Shown here piece after piece: positions 36,257 to 48,612 of a stretch of DNA of 64,000 nucleotides. The DNA is from Capniomyces stellatus (taxonomy: Eukaryota > Kickxellomycota > Harpellomycetes > Harpellales > Legeriomycetaceae): positions 62,001-126,000 of the forward strand of contig LUVW01000030.1 in NCBI GenBank assembly GCA_001661515.1, in the 5' to 3' direction. The position numbers and the translations under genes were made by a program. The notes beneath the pieces are model-generated. The model was not told the origin of the DNA, searched no databases, and was given only the letters and a program-made list of their open reading frames with translations. Position 1 is the stretch's first letter; the number at the start of each line of letters is the position of its first letter.

Positions 36257-36426
36257 CTAGACGGACTTGACATTAAGGTTCTGTGCCTCGTACATTTCGG
36301 CAATTTGATCGCTTGATGTGGATTCCTCGGGAGTTTTATCGGACCTTATTCGAACAAAGCGTGGGAATCTCAGAGAAATACCTTTATCTTCGCTAATCTA
36401 AATTAAAGGAACAAGGTGGGATAAAG

Positions 36427-36459
<33 letters not shown>

Positions 36460-39400
36460 CAAAAGAGAAAAACGTGAATATATATATATTAAAAGAAGAA
36501 AAAAAGGGACTAAACTTACGATTCCAATTGCGGCCTTGTAAACGGGAGAAATGGACAAATCAGCAGCCTTGACCTCCCATACTTGACAGGGTTCAAACCA
36601 AACATCAGGCTTTGTAGATTCACCAAACGAATAGTAATCTTTAGGTTCGCTAATGACACTGCTAGCCAAGCTTGCCTTGAAATTATCCAAGTCAGCCTCA
36701 CTAAACCCAGTTCCTATTTTGCAAATGCTCTGGTATTCCTCCCTTTCATTATCGTAGCACCCCAACAAAAACCCGCCATACACACCGGTTCTTTTTCCTC
36801 TTCCGAAATAGGCACCCAAAACAACCAGGTCCAAGGAGTCGCCTATTCCGTCGAGGTAATCCTTCTTGACCTTCAGCCAATTTCTGCTTCTCTTGCTTGG
36901 CTCATAGGTAGACTCCTCACCCTCGAGTATCTTGACCATGAGCCCTTCACAGCTTCCAACAATAGAGTCGTCCAAAAACGTCTGGATTTCGTCAACGCTG
37001 CCCAGATCCTTGGACGTTGCAAACCCAAACTTGCCCTCAACTTCTTTAAAGCTCTGCCTCATCAGCTGTCTCCGCTTCAGCAACGGCATCTGCAGCAAAC
37101 TTTCGCCGTTCAAGTACAGCATGTCAAAGGCAAACAAACTCACTTGCACAGTGATTTCGCTTTCCTTGACATCCTTTCTCTTCCTTGTGCTCAGCACCTG
37201 GAATGGCAGTATACATTGCTTCTGCAAATCCCACGCTACAGCCTCTGCATCCAATATAAAACTGGTTATCCCCTCCGTTGTAAACTCGTGGCTCTTCCCA
37301 ATCACATCAAAGTACTTTTCGGTTGTGTTCTCTGAATTCCTGCTAAACGAAATCACCTTTTTATCCTCAGTCATGTGTATTTGGATCCTCTCACCGTCAT
37401 ACTTGTACTCGCAAGTAAACTTCATTCCCTCAAATCTATCCAACACCTCTGTAATCGACTTTGTTGGGTGCGCTAACATTGGCTTTACCGGAATTCCCGG
37501 TACCAACTTGCACACCTTTGAAAGCTCATCTATCCCGTGCTCCAGAATAGCTCCGATTATCACCTTGTAGTCTGGAAGCTGCATATATACCGACTTTATC
37601 TTTTCAATCGTATTTGCCATCTCTGAAGCTGTTGGCTCTCTGTTCTTCTTGCCTGCTGTATCAATCGCTACTGCTTGCGCCAACGCCGTTATCACTGTTT
37701 TTTCCGCAAGCCCAATTCTCAACTTTCCCTCCAACGACCTCACTATATACCTTGCCTCCAAGTTTTTGCAACTTACTATTAACGACGATATCTTGTCTAT
37801 CTTTTTTTGAACCGACTATTTCCCAATACACATCTTTAGTTTAATAACCAATAATAAACTATTACGACTATACACCTACTTTATTAACTTAATACTACTT
37901 TACTAACTTAATACTTTATTCTTACCGATGATCCCGAAGATGTTGAAATCTCGTAAAACGTATCAAACACCTTGTTAATTGTCAGGCTGGGCATTGGAAA
38001 CAAAGTCTTTTGGTTGCTCCGGAAACTTTGTGCCACTGTCCCCAAATCCCCTATTTTACTCGATTCGCTCTTAACCTTTGACAACTGCCTCCCTGTTGCT
38101 CCTGCAATTGCCTTCATCAATATCGACTCTCCTATACCTAACTCCAACCCCTCATACTCGGGCGCTATTTGGTTCACGCACAGGTATACGCATTTAGTAA
38201 GCACCTCTGGTCCAAACCCAATCATCCTTGTAAAGTACTGTGTCATTATCTCCGTTATCTCCAGCCTATTTATTTTTCCATATTTCCACCATAAATTAAT
38301 TTCTCCAACTCAAAATAACTATAAATGCCCACTTTCAACCCTTGTAATGTTCAAGCACTTTTCTCTCTTTCTCACCCCCCCCCTTTTTATTGTGGGTATA
38401 TATATATATATATATATATACTCGCGATTTACAAAGCCAACTTCCACTATATAGAAAACATTTACCTTTTTGTCGTAGCCTCGATCTTCTCAAATATTTT
38501 ACACATGTCCATATACAGCAAGCTAATAATATTGTGTAATTATTATGTTATACTGCTCTAATACAATCAAATTCCTTAAATTCTCCTTCATTCTACTCAC
38601 CTCGATTCCTCCTTTTCCTCTGGCTCTTTGGTTACGCTAACTTCAAGCTTGCTATTCTCATAATTATATAGTTACAAATGTTATAATAAGCCATATCTCT
38701 CCTTTTTTTTTTTTTTTTTTTTTTNNNNNNNNNNNNTTTTTTTTTTTTTTTTTTTTACCCATTTCACCCTCTCTTCATTCACTTTTCTTTTTTCCTTCTT
38801 TCATTTCCGAATCGATACTGCTTACTATGACTACAATTTAACTCTACATCATCAAACTCAAACTTGTATTTTTTTTTTTTTACCTTTTCTTGTTCGTCTT
38901 GCCGCCTTTCCCTTTTACCAAAGCTTTTTTTGGTGCCACTAATTTTATTTCAATCAAGTTGAATTATGCCTTACTAAACAAGTACCCGGCTTATATACAT
39001 GAATACCCATCGATAGCACGCCTAAAAATATTAAAACACCATTTCCGCTTACCACCCACTGCATTCAATCCACCGCTCACTTTTTCTACACTATCACCCT
39101 CTCCCTCACTTTCACTAGACACGACTCGTTTGCTGCCTTGTTTTTTGGCTTTTTCTTTATCTTTATTTTTCTCCTTCGCCTCCTCCCCTACCTGCTCTTT
39201 TTCGCCCTCTATCTTCAATTTGTCCTCTACATTCTCGTTTTTCTTTTTTAAGCTCGAGCTAAACATACTAAATGAGTTTCCTCCATTTTCGGTTTTAATT
39301 TCTTTAAACTTCTCAACAATCTTCTCCTCCTCAATGACCAATTCATCCCTTATTGGGATCTCTGCTACCACTGTCTCTGCTTTGTTCGTTTTTTCTTCCT

Positions 39401-39646
39401 CCACAACACTTTTAGGCGCTTCTTGTTTTGCTTTAGTCTTTGGATTTGCAAAAAAGTATCTGTTTTTCAAAGGGGGTGAAGTAGTATTAAATTACAAGAT
39501 TTATATTATTTTGTACCTTAGTGCCTCATTCCTCAAAACCAAAGTTTTCTTTTAATAATCATCCGCGTTTTGCAAAATATACAAGCAGAAAAAAGTCAAT
39601 ACGAATAATAATAACTTGCTTACGCTAAACTCTGCTGTTTTGTCAT
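36257..39646 (-). CDS. CDC9: DNA ligase I (ATP-dependent)
   Basis: Seals Okazaki fragments and repair nicks. Exons in phase: 39646-39624, 39459-39053, 38938-38884, 38651-38601, 38522-38466, 38265-37926, 37815-36520 and 36397-36257 (789 aa). The first splice creates a PIP box for PCNA (QQSLAYFF, residues 4-11), at the same place as in other ligase I proteins. A charged linker follows, then the DNA-binding domain ([39 protein letters not shown]). The adenylation domain has nucleophile Lys449 in EYKYDGER, and [11 protein letters not shown]. The OB fold has [14 protein letters not shown] and ends in [16 protein letters not shown]. The DxxW segment usually found just before the DNA-binding domain (VPYxxL) is not evident. 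An extra in-frame upstream exon 39909-39758 could add 51 basic residues. The intron 38652-38883 holds an N gap. Confidence 0.92.
38703..38756. other. N gap inside poly-T (assembly weak point)
   Basis: Twelve N (38725-38736) lie between T runs of about 20 in a CDC9 intron. The true sequence and length of this intron are not known, so a small missing exon here cannot be ruled out. Confidence 0.8.
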
Positions 39647-39757
39647 ATTTCTATTGATATTATGTTTGTTTATGAATCTCTGTCAGTAAAAAAATGTAAC
39701 GCGATTGTGTTCCCTGCGATTAGTATTTTTTTTTCCCAACTTTATATTAATGCGTAC

Positions 39758-39909
39758 CTTTCTGTCTCTGATTTTACTTTATGTGGACCGTCGTTTGTTG
39801 TAATCCTACTATCAATACTTTTGTTTTTATTGATTTTGGCTCCTTGCGAAATACTCTTCTTTTGGTTTATACTTCTAAATTTGCTAATAGCGGCGTCTAT
39901 TTTTTTCAT
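39758..39909 (-). CDS. Possible alternative first exon of CDC9
   Basis: An ATG frame of 50 codons plus two bases ends at a GTACGC donor. Joining it to an acceptor at 39651 (CAATAG) keeps frame with the CDC9 ATG at 39644-39646, adding an N-terminus beginning MKKIDAAISKFRSINQKKS. It is Lys/Ser/Ile-rich with few acids in the first 30 residues, as in a mitochondrial presequence. In yeast, Cdc9 is sent to mitochondria or nucleus by alternative start codons upstream of the PIP box, so this arrangement would make sense. An alternative is an independent 53-codon gene ending at 39672. Transcript evidence is absent. Confidence 0.35.
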
Positions 39910-40970
39910 TTAAAAGTGTGCTAGTTAAATTTCAATTCTACAGACTCTATTCTGGCCAACACTATAACTGTGACTAAGCGATATGGGTATCATTTTTGTA
40001 ACTACTCTTACATCCTGTGTCTATTGTTGTTGGTAATTTATTTAGCAACGCTCCCAAAATCTTACTCGAACTTTTTATAAAAATCCTTCGACAGAACATC
40101 CAATTCTAACTACTTGATTCTCACTTATTTTTTTTGTTTTTTTGACTGTGTTTGATCTGAACGCTATCTACAATCCCAAATTCACAATACTGCTGTTCTC
40201 TTTGAATAACATCGCAGTAAAACAAGATTTGTACTTTACAACGCACCTTGATCTGCCTTCAATTATTCTGCAATCGATTTTTTTTTTCAGTTTAATATTT
40301 CAACCTTTTTTTATTAAAGCAAATTACATTTCAAACCTGTACCGTTTGATTTAGATCACATTGTATAAACAATCATTTTCACTTTATTTATGTTTACAAT
40401 TTGCATTTTTAGCCAATTGCATCGCCTATGTCTGTTTTTTTTTTCAACAGCCCGTTTCCTTTTGTCATTCAGTGCTTTACAACCTCGCATATGGATACCT
40501 TGTATATTTGTACCCTGATCCTATGTTCGGCTTACAAGCTTTCAACTGACAACGAGATCAATTATACGTTATATCTAGCTCGCGCCCGCAGTACGTATCA
40601 GCATCACAAATGCTCCATGTATCAACCAATTTTTTATTTTTAACTCTCGAGTCATTTGACTTATTACAAGCATGAAATCCTATAAAGATAGTAAGTGTAC
40701 AGCTTTCCGTCTTTTGTGACTATCGAGGTCATAACTTGTTTGCCCCCGTTTTTAAACAAACATCACAAAGATAATGTGGTGATCAGCCAACCTGGATTTC
40801 AACTTAACAGCTCCCAGCTTGGTTTCGTGCTTATTTTTGTCTTCAACTTCGCAAAACAACTTTATTTTATTTTTTAACTCTCCCATCTCCGTTGTGTGAT
40901 TTAGATGTTGTTTGAATTTTTTTTTTTCCTTATTGCCTTGTTATTTTTCTAAATTAGTAAATATTGTATG

Positions 40971-41014
40971 TTTTGTTGTGTTGATTCTGTCATCAATAAC
41001 CCTCATAAATAAAT
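40971..41014 (+). repeat. Short dispersed repeat, copy A
   Basis: Shares TTTTGTTGTGTTGATTCTGT followed by AATAA, CATAAATAAA with copies at 52331-52375 and 56016-56062, all in the same orientation. It is the most diverged of the three. The function is unknown. Confidence 0.6.
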
Positions 41015-42082
41015 AAGTACATGCTCTGTCGACTAAGAATAGCCGTAGACTAACCTGAATTTTCTTTACTGTAATTGTCTAAATCGTAACACAAGTTGAA
41101 TAGACACCAAAAACACAAGCACAGGGTGACATTGACACAACAAAAGATATTAGGCGTACATTTTTAGCGTACATTTGAAAAAATCAACAGGCTTTGATGT
41201 TGTGATTGCCATCAAGTTAATTATGGCAATTACAGCCTATTGACGATATCTGAACATAAATTTCTATAGATAAAAGTGACACAACTAAATGCAGTTAATA
41301 TATTTACAGTCTAGAACGGAACACTATAAGTGAAAAGTTGTTGTCAACACTGACAATTACTTCTTTAAACATACTCGATAAGCAATAAAACCAACGTATA
41401 TATTGAATAGCTGTATAAAGACGGCTGTAATTAAGCCCGCTAATCGGCGGAGTTCTAAAACTTTTACAAGAAAATTATCTGAAAATGACAATCGTCGGTC
41501 ACATGGTTACATGAAAGCCCATTTACCTTTGTATCCCCCGGCTTTTTTACTACAATCTATTTTTAATATTTCTATAATCAGACGTGCTTGGCACCATTTA
41601 AAACCGGCTGTACTCAATCATGACTTTGCTATCAAGTTAAGGTGTATTTAGCAGTCATATGATCATTAAACTTGATGGACCATACTATCATGTATATATG
41701 CCAGCACTAAATGATACGACACCGCCTTAATAATAATAACAAAGATATGGCTTTAAAACACGATAACATAAGTACTCTTCAGTCCTGCTGTTCTAGTAAT
41801 TACCCAGAAGTGGTTCGATTATTGCCCCACCAGCACAAACCACCGCTGTGTGTGTGTGTTGATGTATACTGCAAATATATCTTTATAGTTGAAACAGACA
41901 AGTAAGATGCAACCTTGGACTCGTAGTCGACAATAACTAAACAAAATTAAAGTGGACTCCTCAAATGATGGTGCAGCAAACCGAAACACACCCGTTTATT
42001 TAGATATTGTATGCCTATCCAAGCATATTGCTTTTTTGTATTATTATAGACAGCAAACATATCACAGCATCATCGAGATTGT

Positions 42083-42138
42083 TTTTGTCTTTTGTCTTTT
42101 GTCTTTTGTCTTTTGTCTTTTGTCTTTTGTCTTTTGTC
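42083..42138 (+). repeat. Perfect tandem repeat (TTTTGTC)x8
   Basis: Eight exact head-to-tail 7-mers, 56 bp in all. Seven is not a multiple of three, so it would not be tolerated in coding sequence, which supports a non-coding status for this stretch. It is a likely length-variable minisatellite. Confidence 0.95.
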
Positions 42139-45100
42139 ACTTTTTGAAACTGCGTTTGCTTTTTAGATTATGCTGCCACAAACTACCATAATTTTACTAG
42201 CTCTTTTAAAGCACTCGGCTCAAGTTTGCCTTGTGATTTGGTTTGCAAACTTTAGTTATACTTGCAAAAGTGTATATTCAGGTATTGGTTAAAGAGATAA
42301 ATAAAGCATATAGCTAAGCTATACTTCCTATGCTGTTCACTGTAAACACCAAAGCTAGATAATTTTGGCATTTCAAGTTCGCTAATTAAAATTACACCCA
42401 TTGATTTATACAAAACGATTATCAACGTGTTTAAATTAATTAATATATCGATTGCCGTAGGTTTCTGTAATTGCCTGAATTAACACTTCCTAAATTAGTA
42501 TGCAATGACGAACAAGTCAATTTACGAATCTATTCAAACATTAGCCTGCCTTTCAACGATGTTGATGCCATTTAAAAGAGTTGCAAGCATTTTTTAGCAA
42601 CTCGCTGTTCAAAGATGATGAACAGCGAAAGGATCAAACCGCCCGAACAGGTTGACAGTTGAAATTATAATCGTCTAGATCAATTCACTCAACATTTGCC
42701 TATTTTGTAATTAACCAGCGATACCGAGTAAAAAGATATTTTATTTTTATTTCGGAGAAAGCTATTTTATCTAACGAAGTCTATGCAATAATGTACTGGA
42801 CTCGGTTTCTTAAAAAAAGCAATTCTGGTAGTAACTTGTTTCTCTAGCTTTGTGCTCGAGTATTACTGCGATTCATATATGCTTGTATCACTCTGCATCA
42901 AGCATATTGTATCATTCTATTTAACTGCGTTACAATTACTCCTAGACGTGATGGGATAAAAATTATTGAAATTGATTCCAAAGGTGTGTGCAATAGTAGA
43001 CCTTGCTAAGCAGGTGATACTGGTTGTTCAGTTTAGCTTCAAACTTGGTTATTTTTTTATTGTAAATTTATATATACCGTCAATAATACTATAACAAAGG
43101 TACTAGCATGTAGTGACACCGGTGAGAACAATGTAACAGTAGCTAGTATTACACTGTATGTATTTCATTTATTTAATTGTTTATTATAGATAATGGGTTG
43201 AAAGATTACTATTGTGGTTCGAGTGCGAGTCATTGCTGAGAAGTTATCCATGATTTTTGACATCGAATACGCTGATTGTGAATTATTGATTATGTTCGGT
43301 GTGCTTTTGATATTCAACATCTTTTTGTTAAGACGAGGGGTGTTATTAATAATAATAAAGTTGACTGACATTGTACAACCGTAGCACCGACACTTTTTTT
43401 CATCATTGTTGAGTGTATCTCTTTGGTATTTACACTTGTTAGCACTAAAAGGGGGGGGGGGAATTGATTATTTTTGAAAGAAATGAAAGAAATGTATTTT
43501 TAGTACATTAAAAAATGAATAGCTGTGAAAAAAAGAGCAGCTTTGTGAAAAATAAATAAAGCAACGGAAATGACGAGCGCAGCTCAAAATATCCTTCCAA
43601 ACTCACCCTCTAACTTGAGTTTGCAGTGCATAACTGAAATAAAAGTGCCAACTAAATACGAGTAAACCAAAATACGATATACCAACTAAATTCGAGAATA
43701 ATCAACCAATTGGTGGACAGATAAATGATCGGGTTGCTGCTGTTTGTGACTATGTTGGCATTTATGATGTTTGGTTGGCCAGTCATATTGTCTTGGTTTA
43801 AAATAACGATGCAACTCAAAAATGATAGTCTTAGTCTATAAACCCAGCATCTTGACGTATTTCTCACTTTGATTTTGTATATGTATATATTTATATATCA
43901 TGGCATCATTCTAGCCTGAAATAGAATAAAACAAGCTCTATTGTATTTAAATTATGGTTGATAATCGTTTTGCCCGATTCTCTTTAGTAAGAGGTATCTT
44001 AACTTAATCAATTCAGCTTTACCTCTGCAAATTTGGCAATATTCTTCTGTTTTAGGAATGACTCAGCATTAAACAGATACATTGCATTTGTTATCTTTCT
44101 GTGTCTTGCTTTTATGTAATATTTATTGCAATTAGACCATTTATAAGTGGTTGATTTACATATTGTAACCCAAAGTCTTTTAAAATTGCCTAACATATCC
44201 AACTTTAGGCAAAACATACAATATTAGGGAATAGCGCTCTTCATGATTTCAACCAAGCGTATGGCAAAGTGTTTTGGACATAGTCACTTTTACTAATTTT
44301 TGTCTTCCAAAAGTTTGCATTGGTTTTATTACTTTTGGTTAACTTGAGTTTTTTTTAAAAAAAAAGCAAAGCCAGAGAATCAGTAATAATAACAGTATTT
44401 CTTGATCATTGTCAAGTTTTCTTGCAATTAAGGTAAAAAGATAACTTGATGGTTTAAACTGATAAAGAAACCTCAATAAAACACAACATATAAACTAGAC
44501 TGTAAAATTGATTGTAAAATAGATTGTAAAAAACGTAGCAAATATAAACAAACTTACTTGCCCTCAAATGAACAAAATTGGTGGTCCAAGCTAAAGCTAC
44601 GCCCCGACACCTTGACTCAGCAAACATTATTCTATTTTTATATATTTTTTTGAATAAATAACTGGATTCTAAATCATCACAATAAACAGCATCAATTTCT
44701 TAATTTCGACAATAAAAGCTAATCTCGAGCTAGTATAAAAGCCATAGTTGATTGACTAGGTGCCCTGAGGCTCTTTGTCCTTTGCATCACCGCCTAATTG
44801 TTTTTTGCCATTATTACTGAAATCGCGTATTGCTATACATTGCTACTCATCCTCTATTATTATTATAGTATATTTACATGACTAAATGTGCCAAATATTT
44901 TATTTAATAGTAATAGCGTTTTCCAAACAGCATTCATGATCACTTTATAGTTTATGAAAACTAGTGCTTAGTGATCTAGCTGTAAACGCAAAGAGTGTAC
45001 TATCTACGGCATTAGCAAAGCGTTGTTCGCTTTTGGCCTCCGGCAACAAGTTGACGATTGGAAAACTCTCAAATAAATGAGATATTTCGCTATTAGTCAA

Positions 45101-48100
45101 GAATTTGTCATCAACTAGGTAAATTAGCGGGAAACTCATACTTTTTACCAGGCAGTCCATTCATATCATCAAAAAAAACTAACGGCGGTTGAGTTGTCTA
45201 GAGAAAAAACGTTTCTGTACTTTCTCAACTAAATTGCCAAATAAAAGCCTAGAATTTTATGTAATTCTGTACGCTTTTATGTAGCAAGCAGTGTAATTTG
45301 AATTTATTAACAAATTAATTTACTCTAAACCTACATTTTCTCAAACACTCAATTTTTTGTTTCCCGAAACGAGTTTGGTTTTTTTTTTTTACTTTCCAAA
45401 GTGAATCTTGTAGCATGTTCAGTAGTACTTTATTTATTATAACATTTAAAAAAAGTATTGCATTCTATTCTCTAGATCAAAAAAGATCATTTGCGCTACT
45501 ATAATCAGGGTTAGGTTAGTTGGAAGTCAGTGTAAAACTAGTACTAAACAATATTGAAATCAAACTGTCAAGTCAATCGTTCAGCCATTAACAAAATATG
45601 TTCTCACTTCTCAAATAGTTTCGATTGTTTATCTTGGTGATCTTGATATACCCAGCTAAAATATTAAAGATTTGAATAAAGCCAAAGACTCCGCGACTCC
45701 TATCCAAACTCAAGTTCATAAGTAAAAGAAAAGGGCATTTTGTACAATTCTAAAACTTTCGTGCAAAGAAAGGTAGATTTCAAAAACTATTGGCTATATA
45801 TTTGGCCAATAAGCTGATGATTTAAAAATTGAATTACAAATTCAAGAATAGAAGGTAAATAGTGAACGATAAATGGTAAATGGTAAATGATAAATAGTAG
45901 TCAAATCCCATTTCTTAGTGAAATTGTCAATTCATTACAAAAAGGTTTCAACATGATATCTCCTCTTATTTGCCTATATACGCCAGGTATCTATTAGCAA
46001 CGGCCGTTTCAGCATTAAAAGTTTGTTAACAATTTCGGTAATCAAGAAACATCTATTTAAAAAACCAATGGTTACGAGGCCGCAAATTCCAGAATAACAG
46101 GGATGATGCGCTTAGCCAGAAATTAAAAGATTGATGCATTGCCAAAAGGTGTTATCAACGCAGTCTGTACAGCCTTTTAAAGGCTCATCAACTTTCTCTT
46201 TGATTAGGCCCAGGCTTGGTGTAACAGTTAGCAGAATTGATCTGGCCGTGTCTATTAATTTATTCGATTAATTCGTTAGACTCTACGGCTTTAAACCGCT
46301 GTTTTACAAACGTCACCAATACAGCTATATTTTAACGGTTATTATCGGATTAGAATTACAAGTGTGAAAATACAGCTGTTTGGCTTCAGCGCTGGCAGTA
46401 TGTGCTGAACGATTGAATTATCCTTAAAACATTTGTTTCTTTAATTGGATTGTATTTGAATACAAATTGGTGGTATGTTGTAATGGATTAGATTCAAATG
46501 TATTGGCTAAATACCTATTTAGTTTTTACAGAGACATCAAAGCAGAAATAAAAATTGCGATAACGATAGTAGAGTCTATTTGTAATAACACGGTTCAGAT
46601 TTAGGTTTTTTCAACTTGCCTTTTCTAACTAAAGTATAATTTGTTGTTATATGCTTATACATTTATACATTTATTTACACCCAGGCTATAACTTAAGTTT
46701 AGCAACCATTTAATGGTTTTGCTTAATGATAATACCAATAATTAATAATATGGACAAATACAAACTCTGCTATATTGGAAAAAGGACGCTTTGGAGTCCG
46801 GTTTAATCGAGAGATATTATTGCTCAACATTTCTTTTTAAGTTGAACAGGATTCATTTTTTGATTCAAATGGAAAGATAATTATACCATATACAGCTTAA
46901 AGAAATATAGTTTTGTTGTTTATTGGGTGAAGACAACTACGAGTTGACTCGAGTGTTTTTTTGGCAGAAGTAGGTAATGTTCAAAATCGAGCTCCTAGAG
47001 AGTAGGGACCGTTCAACTTAGTACTGAGATATGGTTGGCGTTAACCGGATTTTGCTTAATGTATAGCAAATTAATTATCTAATACGGATACTTGATTTTA
47101 TTATTATTATTATTATTGAGAGACTTGATTTGGTTTAATTGCATTTGCTATTCAACCTAATTATAAATAAAATACAGCACACCAAATGGCATCAAGTTGA
47201 GGTCTAATTTTGAACATTGAGTTTGCAACAAATTTAATGTATTATATAATTTTAACGAATCGCAAGTTTAGCTTTATCAAAAGCATTTGGTTACAACTAG
47301 TGTGATATTATTGGCTACTAATTAAGTGTTCTTAAATTCACAATGTAACATTACATTTGCTAACCTCACACAACATTCGCACTTCAAAAAAAACCCTCCC
47401 CCTTAATTCAACGTTGTAACAGTTTATGTTTCTTTTTTTTTTTATCAACTCATGGCTTTTTGATCAAGTAGTTGCACCAGCAGAGTCTAACCAAATATAT
47501 ATCAAGTTATTACACTGAAAGGTCGCATAGTGTGACACGCTAATTAAATGGTGTTTGGTATAGTGCAAAGTGGTGTTGGTTGGTGATTTAAAAGAGTAGC
47601 ATCGGAGGGTAAAGCCCTTATCAGACTTCAGAGTGCGTTGCTAGTTGTATTCGATCTACAGCAATATCAATTGTTGCAATTTTAAAATAGGAACATACAT
47701 TTGTGTGAAGGCATATCAGCAATTTGTTTATTTACTAGCAGTAAAAGCAAAAAGATAAGAGTGTGATTTTGTTGAGGCAAAACTTCGGACATTCACAAAA
47801 ACCAAGTAAAGACAGTCCTTAATTTTTCTTTCCTATCCCAGACTTTGACCTTTGACTTTTTCTCTTATCCAGACATCATATTTTTGGCACTTTTTTCTTG
47901 TGCTTATTATTTTTTATACAATTTGTTTCCCACTGTTATTTTCCGGCTTTATGTTTGTTAGTTTTATTTTAGTAATGAAAAAAAATAGATGCTTTGCATC
48001 ACCAGTTTGTACGCACATACACTTGGTTTAGCTAGTTTATGCATGAAGCTCCCATAACTTATTAGTTGTTTACTAGTCCGGAGAATTAGTTTGCACACTT

Positions 48101-48345
48101 TAAAATCCGCTGATTTAAAGGTATCTTCCTAGAGCGTGAGTATGCTTTATATACACATATGTAGATGAATTGTAGCTGAATCATACAGTATTACATTTTA
48201 TCAAGGGTTTAATGCTAGTACAATTAACATATCTATTTGTCCAACAATTACTCGAAGCGATTCTGCATGCGAGATTGTAGGAAGTTTTGCCTTATAGTTC
48301 TAAATATTTGCTATCTCCCATGATATTAAAAGTCAAAAGAGGAAG

Positions 48346-48612
48346 ATGGAGCAGAGCTATAGAGAAATAAATAAAATGCAAAGTGAATTAATTTCACACA
48401 GGTTTTTCGCATATCATTTGATTATTAAAGCTACAGCTTTAATTCCCGTGAAAAAAGTAAAAGACCATAAAATGCTGGAATACTTGCCTGTTGTCCAAGT
48501 ACACTTACAAAGTCAGAGTATAGCGAATGTGTTAAACGCTTACGAAAACAGTACAAATCATCCCGACATTTTGTTTTCATTAGTAAAAAACATATTACAG
48601 TCAAGTTTATAG
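48346..48612 (+). CDS. Possible small protein, 88 aa
   Basis: An ATG frame without recognised domain. The amino-acid mix looks more protein-like than other random frames in the desert (MEQSYREINKMQSELISH at the start, a mildly hydrophobic middle), with no membrane helix. There is no conserved context, and I cannot show it is real. In DNA this AT-rich, an 88-codon frame by chance is uncommon but possible. Confidence 0.25.
   Translation: MEQSYREINKMQSELISHRFFAYHLIIKATALIPVKKVKDHKMLEYLPVVQVHLQSQSIANVLNAYENSTNHPDILFSLVKNILQSSL

Noticed and set aside
39662..40877. Several hydrophobic plus-strand frames suggesting membrane proteins
   Set aside because: T-rich DNA gives Phe/Leu/Ile-rich translations by chance. 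There is no ATG context, splice chain or family motif, and one overlaps a more plausible minus-strand exon.
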